The notes under the pieces are model-generated. The model was not told the origin of the DNA. It saw only the letters and a list, made by a program, of their open reading frames with translations, and did no database searches. From the NCBI GenBank assembly GCA_017428945.1, contig JAFRPW010000001.1, positions 1 to 64,000 of the forward strand: a stretch of 64,000 nt of DNA. The letters are read 5' to 3'. The DNA is from Bacteroidales bacterium (GTDB lineage Bacteria > Bacteroidota > Bacteroidia > Bacteroidales > UBA932). Position numbers and translations under genes: made by a program. Below are positions 24,666 to 34,300 of this stretch, piece after piece. Position 1 is the first letter of the stretch. Each line of letters opens with the position of its first letter.

Positions 24666-24699
24666 TTTGAAAAAATGTTAAAGGTGAAAAAATAGGTGA

Positions 24700-25083
24700 T
24701 TACTTCTTAGATTTCTTAGGACGTTTTGCGCCATAGAGAGAACGGGACTGAGTACGTCCGTCCACGCCGGCGGTATCCAAAGCTCCTCTAAGGATGTGGT
24801 AACGTACACCGGGAAGGTCCTTTACACGGCCGCCACGGACCAGCACGATGCTGTGTTCCTGGAGGTTGTGGCCTTCGCCCGGGATGTAGGCATTGACCTC
24901 TTTAGCGTTGGAAAGACGGACACGGGCTACTTTACGCATAGCGGAGTTCGGCTTTTTAGGAGTCGTTGTGTAAACACGCAGACAAACACCACGCTTCTGA
25001 GGGCAAGCATCCAACGCACGAGACTTGCTCTTTACTTCAAGCTGCTCGCGTCCTTTACGGACAAGTTGTTGAATTGTAGGCAT
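24700..25083 (-). CDS. rpsL: 30S ribosomal protein S12
   Basis: A 127-residue S12 protein at the decoding centre. Key blocks are [19 protein letters not shown] and [20 protein letters not shown]. The region linked to streptomycin resistance reads PKKPNS with the usual lysine, so no resistance substitution is evident there. It is the first gene of the str operon, served by a consensus promoter at 25155-25187. Confidence 0.98.
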   Translation of the reverse strand: MPTIQQLVRKGREQLEVKSKSRALDACPQKRGVCLRVYTTTPKKPNSAMRKVARVRLSNAKEVNAYIPGEGHNLQEHSIVLVRGGRVKDLPGVRYHILRGALDTAGVDGRTQSRSLYGAKRPKKSKK

Positions 25084-25151
25084 AAATGTTTGTTAATAAA
25101 TAATTTAAGTTACTTCCACTTCTGTGCGTCTTATGTCCGCGCAAAAATGGG

Positions 25152-25182
25152 TTGCAAAGGTACGAAAAAAATATTATATTCG
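25152..25182 (+). promoter_or_regulatory. Promoter of the DUF3298 lipoprotein operon
   Basis: TTG (25152-25154) precedes TATATTCG (25175-25182) by 20 bases. The ATG at 25187 lies only four bases beyond the box, so the transcript would be leaderless or nearly so. It overlaps the divergent rpsL promoter completely. Confidence 0.5.
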
Positions 25183-25187
25183 CAAAA
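25155..25187 (-). promoter_or_regulatory. Promoter of the str operon
   Basis: On the minus strand TTTTG (25183-25187) precedes TACCTTTG (25155-25162) by 20 bases, an excellent Bacteroidetes promoter. Transcription would begin near 25148 and give a leader of about 65 bases before rpsL. Confidence 0.7.
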
Positions 25188-25903
25188 TGAAAAAGCATTT
25201 AATCCTGATAGTCACCGCACTTGCGGTCATTGGCTGCGAATCCATGCGCACGGACGTGTATACGGACGACATGGCCATGCCCGCCGCAGAAGGGTCGGCC
25301 GATTCCCTCCTGATGTCCATCTCCCTGGAATACGTAAAAGCCGGGTTCCCCGCCGCAAAGGCCATTAACCAGGCCGTCCTGTCCGGGGCCCTGGACTTCG
25401 AAAGCTGGGAAGGCTCCGTAGCGGATGCCGCAGCGGCCTACAGGGAAAACCTCATCGACGAATACCTCACGGAGAACTCCGGAGAACAGACCGTCTCCTG
25501 GGAAGACCGCATCACCGGCTCCTTCGGCAGCTCCTTCAAGGGGTGGAAGAACTACGTCCTCACCTATTATAGTTATAAAGGCGGCCCCCACGGCATCCAG
25601 ACCGTCAGTCCCATCGTCTTTGACAAGGACGGGAACATCGTCACGGAAGACGATATCTTTGCCGACGGCTGGCGCGCTCCCGTCACCGGCCTTCTCCGCC
25701 AGGCGGTCCTCTCCTCGATGGAAAAGGAGGCAGAGGAGCTGGCCGGGCTCGTGGAAGAGGAACTCATCGTCCCCAACGGCAACTTCTCCGTAAGCGACAG
25801 CGGCATGGAGTGGATATTCCAGCCCTACGAAGTTGGCCCCTATGCCCTTGGAATAGTGTCCGCAACCCTTTCCTGGAAACAACTCAAGCCCTACCTCAAA
25901 TGA
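25187..25903 (+). CDS. DUF3298/RsiV-like lipoprotein
   Basis: A 238-residue predicted lipoprotein. The signal MKKHLILIVTALAVIGC ends in a lipobox with C17. The mature part has the DUF4163/DUF3298 layout: an N-terminal helical half, then YYSYKGGPHGIQTV and VFDKDGNIVTEDDIFADGW. In Gram-positives the related RsiV domain binds lysozyme; in Bacteroidetes these are surface or periplasmic lipoproteins of unknown role. I chose the ATG at 25187 because the longer frame runs through the promoter and lacks a signal peptide. Its stop overlaps the start of the alkyltransferase gene (ATGA). Confidence 0.83.
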   Translation: MKKHLILIVTALAVIGCESMRTDVYTDDMAMPAAEGSADSLLMSISLEYVKAGFPAAKAINQAVLSGALDFESWEGSVADAAAAYRENLIDEYLTENSGEQTVSWEDRITGSFGSSFKGWKNYVLTYYSYKGGPHGIQTVSPIVFDKDGNIVTEDDIFADGWRAPVTGLLRQAVLSSMEKEAEELAGLVEEELIVPNGNFSVSDSGMEWIFQPYEVGPYALGIVSATLSWKQLKPYLK

Positions 25904-26424
25904 ACTGGATAGTAACAGAAGTGGACGGCAGGATTGCCTCCATATCGGCCGACTACCGTTACCTGGCAAAGGTGTCGGCAGAAGTGGCAGCCCTCTCCCC
26001 GGAAGAGGTGGACGAAGTCCGCACCCTAAAAATCTCCACCGAAGAGCTGCGGGACCTTGCCGGAACCATAAAGTGGGAAGACCTCCGCCTTTTCGGGTCC
26101 GCCTTCCAGATAAAGGTGTGGGAGACGCTTTTCAAAATGCCCCGCAAGCTCCTCAGCTATACAGAGTTTGCAGCCCTGGCAGAGAACCCCGCAGGCGTCA
26201 GGGCCGTGGCCCACGCCGTTGCCATGAACCCGGTGGCATACATTATCCCCTGCCACCTGGTTGTGCCCAAGGAATCCCTGGACAAGGTTCGCCAGATACG
26301 GGAAACGGCGGAAAAGACGCTGTTCAAGGGCTCCGACCTATACCTATTAGATACTATAGACGTGGGCGAATACGCCTACGGAGCAGATATAAAACGTGAA
26401 CTTATCAAGTTGCAGCTTGCATGA
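25900..26424 (+). CDS. Methylated-DNA-protein cysteine methyltransferase-like (Ogt) protein
   Basis: A 174-residue protein. A variable N-terminal domain precedes the alkyltransferase domain with FQIKVWETLFKMP (about 66-78), RAVAHAVAMNPVAYIIPCHL and the active-site PCH (cysteine near residue 118). It would transfer alkyl groups from O6-alkylguanine in DNA to itself. The usual PCHRV reads PCHLV, and the glycine-rich loop that normally follows is replaced by VPKESLDKVRQIRE. It could be a divergent repair enzyme of this lineage. It overlaps both neighbours by four bases, so the lipoprotein, Ogt and PlsC genes are co-translated. Confidence 0.83.
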   Translation: MNWIVTEVDGRIASISADYRYLAKVSAEVAALSPEEVDEVRTLKISTEELRDLAGTIKWEDLRLFGSAFQIKVWETLFKMPRKLLSYTEFAALAENPAGVRAVAHAVAMNPVAYIIPCHLVVPKESLDKVRQIRETAEKTLFKGSDLYLLDTIDVGEYAYGADIKRELIKLQLA

Positions 26425-27695
26425 AAAAACCTTTCAAGCGCTTTGACATGGCCCGTGACCCCGTACGGACCAAATGGTATCTGAAACCCCTTACCAAACT
26501 CCTCAGCTGGCCGGACATGATTACCCACAGGCCGGCAATCCATTTCCACGGCGTTTCCGCCCCGCTGGAGCCTCCGTACCTCCTTCTGTGCAACCACAAC
26601 GCCTTCATGGATTTCAAGGTTGCTACGCAGGTGATTTACCCCTACAGTGCCAATTACGTGGTGGCAATTGACGGGTTCATAGGCCGGGAATGGCTCCTGA
26701 GGGCCGTAGGCTGCGTATGCAAAAGGAAATTCACCAACGACACCGTCCTCATACGGCAGCTTGCCAAGGTAATCAACAACAGGGACATCGCGGTTGTTTA
26801 TCCTGAGGCCAGGTATTCCCTGTGCGGCACCACCGCCGTACTTCCTGCAGCCCTGGGAAAGCTTTGCAAAATGCTCAATGTCCCAGTGGCCACATTCATC
26901 ACCCATGGGCACCACGTAAACTCCCCATTCTGGAACCTGCACGACCGCAAGATTCACACAGAGGCCGATTATACGCTCCTTTTCACGCAGAAGCAGGTAA
27001 AGGAGCTTTCCGTGGACGAAATAAACAGCCGCATAGTGGAAGCCTTCCAGTACGACGACTTCGCCTGGCAGAAAGCTACCGGCACGCTCACCAAATACCC
27101 CAAACGCGCAGAAGGACTCCATAAAGTCCTCTACCAGTGCCCCCACTGCGGCAAGGAATTCCACATGGACTCAAAGGACGATATCCTCTTCTGCGGAGAA
27201 TGCGGCAAGAAATGGCGCATGACGGAGCTGGGTGAACTGGAAGCCCTGGAAGGAGAAACCGAGTTTTCACACATACCGGATTGGTACGAGTGGGAGCGCG
27301 CGAACGTTCGCGCAGAGGTCGAGGCCGGAACCTACGACAGCGGCGTCCTCCAGGTTCATGTAGACAGTCTTCCCAATGCCAAGAAGTTCATCCGTCTTGG
27401 AAACGGCACAATGCAGCACGACATGAACGGCTTCCACGTACACGGAACCGATGTGGACGGAGACCCCTTCGAGATGGAGCTTCCCGTCCCTTCACTTTAC
27501 TCCGTACATATCGAATATGAGTACCTTGGAAAGTACGGCGACTGTGTAGACCTGAACACTCTCCAGGACACCTGGTACACTTACCCGGAACCGGAGCAGA
27601 AGTTCTCCGTCACCAAGATGGCACTTGCCACCGAAGAGCTATACTACGCCTACAGGCGGTCCATCGGCAAGCCCTGCCCTCCGGGGTTGGCGTAA
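26421..27695 (+). CDS. PlsC-like acyltransferase with C-terminal zinc ribbon
   Basis: A 424-residue protein. The N-terminal 230 residues hold a glycerolipid acyltransferase domain: the HX4D catalytic motif in LLCNHNAFMDF and the substrate motif VVYPEARYS. After about residue 235 comes a zinc ribbon, CPHCGKEF then CGECGKKW, and a C-terminal beta-rich domain of about 150 residues. Family members acylate lysophosphatidate or similar lipids at the membrane. Fusion to a zinc ribbon is unusual for PlsC itself. The start overlaps the Ogt stop. The true acyl acceptor is unknown. Confidence 0.83.
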   Translation: MKKPFKRFDMARDPVRTKWYLKPLTKLLSWPDMITHRPAIHFHGVSAPLEPPYLLLCNHNAFMDFKVATQVIYPYSANYVVAIDGFIGREWLLRAVGCVCKRKFTNDTVLIRQLAKVINNRDIAVVYPEARYSLCGTTAVLPAALGKLCKMLNVPVATFITHGHHVNSPFWNLHDRKIHTEADYTLLFTQKQVKELSVDEINSRIVEAFQYDDFAWQKATGTLTKYPKRAEGLHKVLYQCPHCGKEFHMDSKDDILFCGECGKKWRMTELGELEALEGETEFSHIPDWYEWERANVRAEVEAGTYDSGVLQVHVDSLPNAKKFIRLGNGTMQHDMNGFHVHGTDVDGDPFEMELPVPSLYSVHIEYEYLGKYGDCVDLNTLQDTWYTYPEPEQKFSVTKMALATEELYYAYRRSIGKPCPPGLA

Positions 27696-27722
27696 AAAAC
27701 CTCATTACCTAAGAAACAAAGA

Positions 27723-27765
27723 AAGGAGGTGACCTAAGTCAAATTGACTTTTTGGTCACCTCCTT
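27723..27765. repeat. Long nested hairpin between plsC-like gene and tRNA-Gly
   Basis: Arms AAGGAGGTGACC (27723-27734) and GGTCACCTCCTT (27754-27765) are perfectly complementary over 12 bp and enclose a second perfect 7-bp pair AAGTCAA/TTGACTT (27736-27742, 27744-27750). In the minus direction a T-rich tail follows (TCCTTTCTTTG), so it may terminate tRNA-Gly transcription, and it may also stop the convergent operon. The arms contain the Shine-Dalgarno/anti-Shine-Dalgarno sequence. Confidence 0.7.
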
Positions 27766-27767
27766 GG

Positions 27768-27840
<73 letters not shown>

Positions 27841-27929
27841 AGACTCCGTCAGCGCTTTTGTTGGCTGCGCCTCGGAATAAAGTAAACTTTCTTCACTCGG
27901 CTTGCACAACATTTCCGCGAACGGGACTG

Positions 27930-27960
27930 CAAAGATAAGGCAAAAAAATGAATCTGCAAA
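27930..27960 (-). promoter_or_regulatory. Promoter of tRNA-Gly
   Basis: On the minus strand TTTG (27957-27960) precedes TATCTTTG (27930-27937) by 19 bases, a full match to the Bacteroidetes consensus. Confidence 0.68.
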
Positions 27961-28009
27961 TTTTTTCTTATTTTTTTGTGCTAAGGTGCGAACTTTAAAA
28001 AAAGAATAC

Positions 28010-28017
28010 TAAATTTG
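28010..28017 (+). promoter_or_regulatory. -7 box of the OmpA-family gene
   Basis: TAAATTTG matches TAnnTTTG and lies 36 bases before the ATG at 28054. No TTTG is found at the proper distance upstream. Confidence 0.5.
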
Positions 28018-28053
28018 TAAGGTTAAGGGACTACACTTTAAACTTTTAATACT

Positions 28054-28734
28054 ATGAAGAAACTCGTATCATTCCTTCTCTGCGGCGCCATGCTGGTGAG
28101 CTGCGGTATCTCCAACACTGGTAAGGGCACCCTCATCGGTGCAGGTGCAGGTGCTGCTCTTGGTGCCGGCATCGGCTATCTTATCGGTGGCGACGGCAAG
28201 GCCGCTGCAATCGGTGCTGCTGCAGGTACTGCCATCGGTGGCGGTGCAGGTGCTGTAATCGGCAACCAGATGGACAAGAAGGCTGCCCAGCTTGCAGAAC
28301 TTGAGAACGCCCAGGTAGAAACCGTGACCGACGTCAACGGCCTCAAGGGTATCAAGGTCACCTTCGACAGCGGTATCCTCTTCGACTTCAATAAGGCAAA
28401 CCTCGCAGATGCAGCAAAGGTCCAGCTGGACAAGTTCGCAGTTGACATGGCAGACATGACAGAGACCAACATCAATGTCTACGGCCACACTGACAACATC
28501 GGCACCGAGCAGGCAAACAAGAGCGTTTCCACCAAGCGTGCAAAGGCTGTTGCAAACTACCTCAACAGCAAGGGTATCGCCAAGGACCGCCTCATCGCAG
28601 AAGGCCTGGCATATGACTTCCCCGTCGCTTCCAACGACACCGAGGAAGGCCGCGCCCAGAACCGCCGCGTTGAAATCTACATCACCGCCAACGAGAACAT
28701 GATCAAGGCTGCCGAGGAAGGCAAGCTTCAGTAA
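28054..28734 (+). CDS. OmpA-family lipoprotein with glycine zipper
   Basis: A 226-residue lipoprotein (YiaD-like). The signal ends in LLCGAMLVSCG with the lipidated cysteine near residue 17. A glycine-zipper region (about 24-75: GTLIGAGAGAALGAGIGYLI, then IGAAAGTAIGGGAG) is followed by the OmpA domain, with peptidoglycan-binding VYGHTDNIGTEQAN and SAKRA-like STKRAKAVANYL. NRRVEIYI closes the domain. It anchors the outer membrane to peptidoglycan. It is a single-gene unit with its own -7 box and a downstream hairpin. Confidence 0.92.
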   Translation: MKKLVSFLLCGAMLVSCGISNTGKGTLIGAGAGAALGAGIGYLIGGDGKAAAIGAAAGTAIGGGAGAVIGNQMDKKAAQLAELENAQVETVTDVNGLKGIKVTFDSGILFDFNKANLADAAKVQLDKFAVDMADMTETNINVYGHTDNIGTEQANKSVSTKRAKAVANYLNSKGIAKDRLIAEGLAYDFPVASNDTEEGRAQNRRVEIYITANENMIKAAEEGKLQ

Positions 28735-28746
28735 TCCCAAGATGCT

Positions 28747-28775
28747 CCAGGTGTCCCACATCAAGGGACACCTGG
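28747..28775. terminator. Hairpin between convergent OmpA and GH2 genes
   Basis: A perfect 11-bp stem CCAGGTGTCCC/GGGACACCTGG with a 7-base loop, placed between two converging genes. The T-run on the plus side is weak (ATCGTTATT), so it may act as a bidirectional stop or a 3'-end protector. Confidence 0.6.
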
Positions 28776-28779
28776 ATCG

Positions 28780-31197
28780 TTATTCACCAAGACCTGCAGT
28801 ATAAACTAGTTTTTCAGGGGACCCCGTAAATGTAACTGTACGGGAAGCGCCGGGAGCAAGGGAAAAGAAATTATCCGACCACCGGACGGCGGCGTCCAAG
28901 GAGCCATCGGCCTTAAAGGCTTTGAGCACTATCTGGAACGCTACTTCATCACCGGGATTCTTCACCGTTAGACGATTCCCATCCCGGACAAGATCCAGCT
29001 TGGCGGAAGGAAGGTTCGTCACAAAGCCCAGGTCTGCGTAGGTTGATATAGGTGTCTGGTACCAGGAAGAGGCATCCCAGTCATGGATATTCCCCTGAGC
29101 GGGAATCGCATAGAAATTGTCTGCATCTCCGCCGATGAAGGCGAAGATATTTCCGGAAGGGATAGCGACAGACAGCGGAACGCTCGCGGCTTGAGGGATC
29201 TGCACATTCACACGGGTTGAATCAACAAGCCGGGAGGAAGCATCGTAAAAACTGAATGTCACGTCCATCTCGGCCGGGGCGGATGTCCCGTTGACGGCAT
29301 AAAAACGGCGCTCTTCCCAATTATAAAGCACCTGAAGCGGCGCACAACCTTTTTTTACGCCGAAGTATCCGGCCGTCGGAATACCATAATAGTCATATAA
29401 CTGCCAATACAGTGAAGGCCAGGCTGAATTCTGCATCCATTGGATGAGCCCCGTAGTCTGGTTCCTGCGCACGCGAAAAGCCTCGAACATGGCGCGGGTG
29501 GCATCATAATCGACAGCCTGGGCACGAGCCACAAACCCTTCCAACGTTGACGCCTCGCCATACTGACCGGCCACGACCGAACGGATAACATGGGTATCGT
29601 GCATGTCTTCTTTCGAAGAAGTACAGTGGAAATCCCAGGCAGGGCCGAGCGGCCATGCATCATAGCCGAGCATACGCCTGAGAGACTCCAACTGAGGGAT
29701 ATTCATCCCTACGGATGTTTCCGTGTTGAACCCCCAGGCACTGCCGAGACGGTTTTTTGCGTCGTACCAGTATTCCGGGCCAACGTACTCGTAAGGTCCC
29801 ACCATCTTATTCCCGGAGGGCCCCGCCAATGAAGTCTTGTCTGCGGCAGAACATATATAAGGCCTGTCGTCGAGTTCCCGGAAAACCCTTAGATACTCCC
29901 GCTCAAGTTCCGGATTGGGGATGCGGTCGCTGCCGGTAAACCAGGCTATCACCGAAGGGTGGTTGCGCAGCCAGCGCACCTGATCCTTGAAATACCGCAA
30001 GGCAAGGGCATTTTGCTCTTCGTCCATGATGCAGCCATAGCTGGGATCGTGCGGAACGCCGCAGTACACCTCCCATTCCCACTGGCAGCTCCAGCCCACC
30101 AGGGCCAAGATGCCGTATCGGTCGCAAAGGTCGTAAACATAGGCATCTTTTCCCCAGATATTTTCAAAACGGATGCAATTGAGGTTGGCATCGGCGACCA
30201 GCTGCACTTCGTACTCAAGGCTCTCATGGGTGTTCCTGAGAAATATTTCATCAGTCCATCCGCCACCCAGCAGAAGCAGTTTCCGGCCGTTAAGCCAATA
30301 GGCCCGGTGGCCGTTTTCGTCCAGGCGGCTCTCGACACGGCGTACCCCGAAACTGATACGGCTTTCATCTGAAACTTCCTCCTCAAGACGTGCCATGAGC
30401 GAAAGTTCATACAATTCCGGCGTGCCCATGTCCCTGCTCCACCAAAGCCTTGGCTGTGTGAGTACCATGGTATCGGAGACTTCACGCTCTTCGCGGGGAC
30501 CAAGCTGCTTCGGGGAGGAGAAATGAAGGTTCTCCACTTTGCCGTCCAGTGTAACTTCCTGCGGCTTGTCCGAGAGGTTCACCAGGGTGGAGCGCACCAC
30601 CAATGTTGCCGATGCATAATCATCAGAGAGAACCGGCCGGACATAAACGTCCTTGAGTCTCACGGGACCGCTTTCCAGAAGCTTTACATCCCGTACCAGG
30701 CCCAGGCTGTTTCCCGGAGGTACGGGATTCCAGTCTACGAAACCTATGTTCAAGTCTCCGGGCGCCGCTCCCTCCAGACGGACTTCCAGGAGATTGTCCT
30801 TCCTGACAATGCCTGTAATGTCGAATTCCCTCACTGCAAATACGCCGCAGGTGGTGTCCCTGGAGGCAATCTGCTCACCGTTCAAAAAAATATCGGCCCT
30901 GTATCCGACACCCCCGACGTGGAGGGTATAATACCTGGACAAGTCCTTCAGCTTGAATTTCTTCCTGTATGTCCAGGGACCTTCCAGCACAGATAGGTCT
31001 GCGGAAGCCAGGTTGGTCCCTTCCAGCAGGTCTGTCGGAAGGACACCATTGTCCATCAAGGCCCCTGCAACGGTTGAAGGGACGGTTACGGAATAAGTTG
31101 CTCCGCCGGATTCATTGACAAGAGTCCATCCTTCCTCTTGGCACGAGGCGGACAGGAGAGCTGAAACAAAGCAGCCCCATAAATACAGACGCTTCAT
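28780..31197 (-). CDS. GH2 glycoside hydrolase, exo-beta-D-glucosaminidase-like lipoprotein
   Basis: An 805-residue enzyme with a lipobox signal (LLSASCQ). The GH2 layout is an N-terminal jelly-roll (about 60-180, with LHVGGVGYRADIFLNGEQ), immunoglobulin-like domain, then the TIM barrel. The acid/base candidate is in WFTGSDRIP and the nucleophile Glu in FNTETSVGM. PSGNKMVGPYEYV resembles the CsxA-type exo-beta-D-glucosaminidases, while beta-mannosidases are the main alternative. It would remove terminal sugars at the cell surface or in the periplasm. It is divergent from the HTCS gene, which probably controls it. I start at ATG 31197; the frame also allows TTG at 31203. Confidence 0.83.
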   Translation of the reverse strand: MKRLYLWGCFVSALLSASCQEEGWTLVNESGGATYSVTVPSTVAGALMDNGVLPTDLLEGTNLASADLSVLEGPWTYRKKFKLKDLSRYYTLHVGGVGYRADIFLNGEQIASRDTTCGVFAVREFDITGIVRKDNLLEVRLEGAAPGDLNIGFVDWNPVPPGNSLGLVRDVKLLESGPVRLKDVYVRPVLSDDYASATLVVRSTLVNLSDKPQEVTLDGKVENLHFSSPKQLGPREEREVSDTMVLTQPRLWWSRDMGTPELYELSLMARLEEEVSDESRISFGVRRVESRLDENGHRAYWLNGRKLLLLGGGWTDEIFLRNTHESLEYEVQLVADANLNCIRFENIWGKDAYVYDLCDRYGILALVGWSCQWEWEVYCGVPHDPSYGCIMDEEQNALALRYFKDQVRWLRNHPSVIAWFTGSDRIPNPELEREYLRVFRELDDRPYICSAADKTSLAGPSGNKMVGPYEYVGPEYWYDAKNRLGSAWGFNTETSVGMNIPQLESLRRMLGYDAWPLGPAWDFHCTSSKEDMHDTHVIRSVVAGQYGEASTLEGFVARAQAVDYDATRAMFEAFRVRRNQTTGLIQWMQNSAWPSLYWQLYDYYGIPTAGYFGVKKGCAPLQVLYNWEERRFYAVNGTSAPAEMDVTFSFYDASSRLVDSTRVNVQIPQAASVPLSVAIPSGNIFAFIGGDADNFYAIPAQGNIHDWDASSWYQTPISTYADLGFVTNLPSAKLDLVRDGNRLTVKNPGDEVAFQIVLKAFKADGSLDAAVRWSDNFFSLAPGASRTVTFTGSPEKLVYTAGLGE

Positions 31198-31216
31198 AGG
31201 CAAATGATTATATCGG

Positions 31217-31224
31217 CAAATTTA
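31217..31224 (-). promoter_or_regulatory. -7 box of the GH2 gene
   Basis: TAAATTTG on the minus strand, 20 bases before the ATG at 31197. A TTTG lies 24 bases further upstream, longer than the usual 19-20. The 158-base gap to the divergent regulator probably holds its binding site. Confidence 0.45.
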
Positions 31225-31355
31225 AGGATTATTTGGCTTCTCTCTTTTCAAAGCCGCTGCGCGCAGTTACATATTACGTCTAAATTAATTCAGTTTTCGT
31301 CCAAGATATGTGTTCTCCGGATGTCGTCAATCAAAAATAATTCATACATTTGGAC

Positions 31356-34300
31356 ATGAGACTCAAGTTTCTGCTTATCACCTTCCTGTTGCTGCTGACG
31401 GTCTTTCCCGCAGGGGCCTATTGGCACACAAAACAGATAGATATCACCGACGGCCTCTCCCAGCCCAGCATTACCGCCATTACAAGCGACAACAAAGGTA
31501 TCATCTGGATAGGGACCCGCTTCGGCCTGCAAAAATACCGCAACGGCACGCTGAAGACCTACACCGACACGGGGGAAGAAAACCCCATGATCACCGGCAA
31601 TCAGGTTTCCTTCCTTTTCCGCCAGGCCGATGGCACCCTCTGGGTATCCACCGACCGCGGCCTTTCCCATTACAACGAATCTGAAGACCGTTTTGAACTG
31701 ATTCGCAGCGAAGCCATCCTCTGTGCGCTGGAAACCCCCGACTGCATCTGGTTCGGCGGCTACGAGGGCCTTCTCATCTACGACAAGGCAAGCGGCGTGG
31801 CAGAAAGACTCACGCTGGACACTGACGGCACCCCGCTTGTAGTGACAGGCATCTTCAGCGTTGGCCCCGGACGTCTGCTGGCCCTGGGCCGCACTCCGGT
31901 CCTGGTTTCCATCGACATCAAGAGCCGGGCCCTTGAACAGCGCCCCATCACGGGCATGGACGGACAGATGATACAGAACGGGATTCTCTACGGCGGCCGT
32001 CTTTACCTTTCTGTCTTCAGGGAAGGAATTGTCCAGGCCGATCCAATCAGCGGGAATGTGCTCCGCTACTGGAACTCCGGCAACTCCGGCCTCACCTTCG
32101 ACGTAGTGATGAGCATGGCGGTATTCAGAGGGCGCCTGTACCTTGGCACTGACGGCGGGGGAATCTGCGTCATGGATGCCGACCTTGGCATCATCCGCAC
32201 CATGCAGCAACAGCTTAACCTGTCGTCTTCCCCTTTCAACATCACTTCTTTTTCGGCCTTGTACGCCAGCCCCGACGGCAGTCTATGGGCCGGGACGGTC
32301 CGTCACGGGGTATTCAACCTGAGGGAGACTCCCATCCGTTCCTTCGACCATAAGGACGGTCTCACGGAGAATGTCGTGAACGGATTCTACGCCTCCGAAG
32401 ACGGCCTGGTTTGGATAGCCACCGACGGCGGCGGACTCAATATTTACGATCCCCTGACAGAGCGGATAACGGCGTGCAAGAACACTGACGGGCAGAAAGT
32501 TTCTTCCGTTTGCGAAATGCCTGACGGAAGAATGCTCCTCTCCATATATAGTAAAGGTCTTTTCTTTTACAATCCAAAGACCGGGAAGCATTCCCCCTTC
32601 TGCATCGTAAACACCGACGTAAACAGGCAAGAACTCCTGTCTGGTTACACGCCGGAAGTCGTGAGGAACCGGGATGACATCTTCATCCTGGCTTCGGCCG
32701 TATATAAGTACAGCGGCGGCCGTTTCCAGGTAGCTGGAAGAGGGCCGGACTTTTCCGGACTGCATCTTTTCGGGAAAGACCGGGAAGGAAGGCTCCTGTT
32801 CTTTTCATATCTGAACATCTGGCGTCTGGTTCCAGAAACATTGGAATGGGAACGTCTTTACAGGGCCGATGACTCCCATTTCATCAATGCGGCGGCCTTG
32901 TCCGGGGACACGATATGGCTGGGGACAGACTATGGAGTCAGAAGCCTCAGGACAGACACCGGCACGACAGACCGCCTTCCCTCTAATCTTTTCAACCGGG
33001 TAACTTCCCTCCAGGCAACCGAGGACGGCATCCTGTGGATTGCGGCCGACAATTCCCTCTTCCGGTACAGCACGCTTGAGTCCCGACTTGAGATGGTGGA
33101 TGAAGGTGACGGATTTGCTCCCAACGAAATCTTGTCATCGCTCACCGGCAGCCCGGGAGGATACCCGGTGTATCTGGGCTCGCCAAAAGGCTTTATCCTG
33201 GTTTCAGAAGGTACCGGAAAACGCACTGAGCAGCTTGAGACTGAATTCTATGAAGCCATCCTGGACGGGAAACACATATCGCCATCTTCGGAACTCACCC
33301 TTCCCAGGAACTACAAGAATCTGGTAATTGCTACAATTATCAGAGGCCTCAACCCCTTCAGCCGCCGTCAAGTACGCTTCACCCTATCAAGCGGCACCCT
33401 AAAGCAAATCAGCACCTCGTACGAAAACAGCTTCAGAATCGGCGAATTGCCTCCCGGCCACTACACGCTCACGGCCTCCTGCCGCATGCTCAGCGGCGAA
33501 TGGAGCCGGGAAAAAACGCTCATCAGCTTTCACGTCCAGTCACCATGGTACAAGACCATGTGGTTCTACCTCCTGCTGATTACAGTTATCCTCGTAGCCA
33601 TAACTCTTGTCGTTCAATACCTTCATGTGCGCCAGCGTGAGCGCTATGCACAGGACCGTATCCGCTTCCTCACCCAGATAAGCCATGAATTAAAGACCCC
33701 TCTGACCCTAATCTATGTCCCTCTCAAACGCATTCTGAAAGCGGTTTCCGGCAGCGAAGTCGAGCAGCAGCTTACCGGTGTCTTCAAGAACGTGGAGCGC
33801 ATGAGGGACCTGACAAACCTGGTTCTGGACAAAGAACACGCCCACCTGATATATGACCATAAATCAATTTTGGAAGATTCCCTGCAGCCCGCCGGTGACG
33901 CGGCACCGCAGACAGACCTGAGCACCCGGCGGGTGCTGTGCGTGGAGGACAACGTAGAATTAAGGAACCTTCTGCAAGAAGAGCTGAGCCCGTATTTCGC
34001 CGAAATCATGGTGGCCGCCGACGGAGAAGAAGGTCTCACCCGCATCCGCATGGAAAAGCCGGACATCGTAATCAGCGATGTCATGATGCCCCGCATGGAC
34101 GGCTTCGAACTGTGCAGAAGGGTCAAATCAGACCTGGAAATCAGCCATATCCCGTTCGTTCTTTTGACGGCCCGTGGTGATACTACAAGCACAATCACCG
34201 GCTATAAGGCCGGGGCCGATTCCTATCTGGCAAAACCCTTTGAGACGGAACTGCTGGTACAGGTCGTCCAGAATCTGCTGGACACCCGGACAAAACTCCG

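Larger units (their letters stand above)
27841..28053. other. Divergent intergenic region between tRNA-Gly and the OmpA lipoprotein
   Basis: No open gene. It contains the tRNA-Gly promoter on the minus strand and the -7 box of the OmpA-family gene on the plus strand. The tRNA leader would be about 80 bases and shows no obvious fold of note. Confidence 0.6.

Noticed and set aside
27723-27765. Possible 3' end of a 16S rRNA gene, because of TCACCTCCTT.
   Set aside because: Only the anti-Shine-Dalgarno-like decamer matches; the conserved bases before it are absent and the sequence is one arm of a perfect hairpin.
31345-31352. TACATTTG as the promoter of the HTCS gene.
   Set aside because: The box ends only three bases before the required ATG and there is no TTTG at the right distance, so a normal transcript would miss the start codon. 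I left it out as a feature and mention it only in the leaderless finding.
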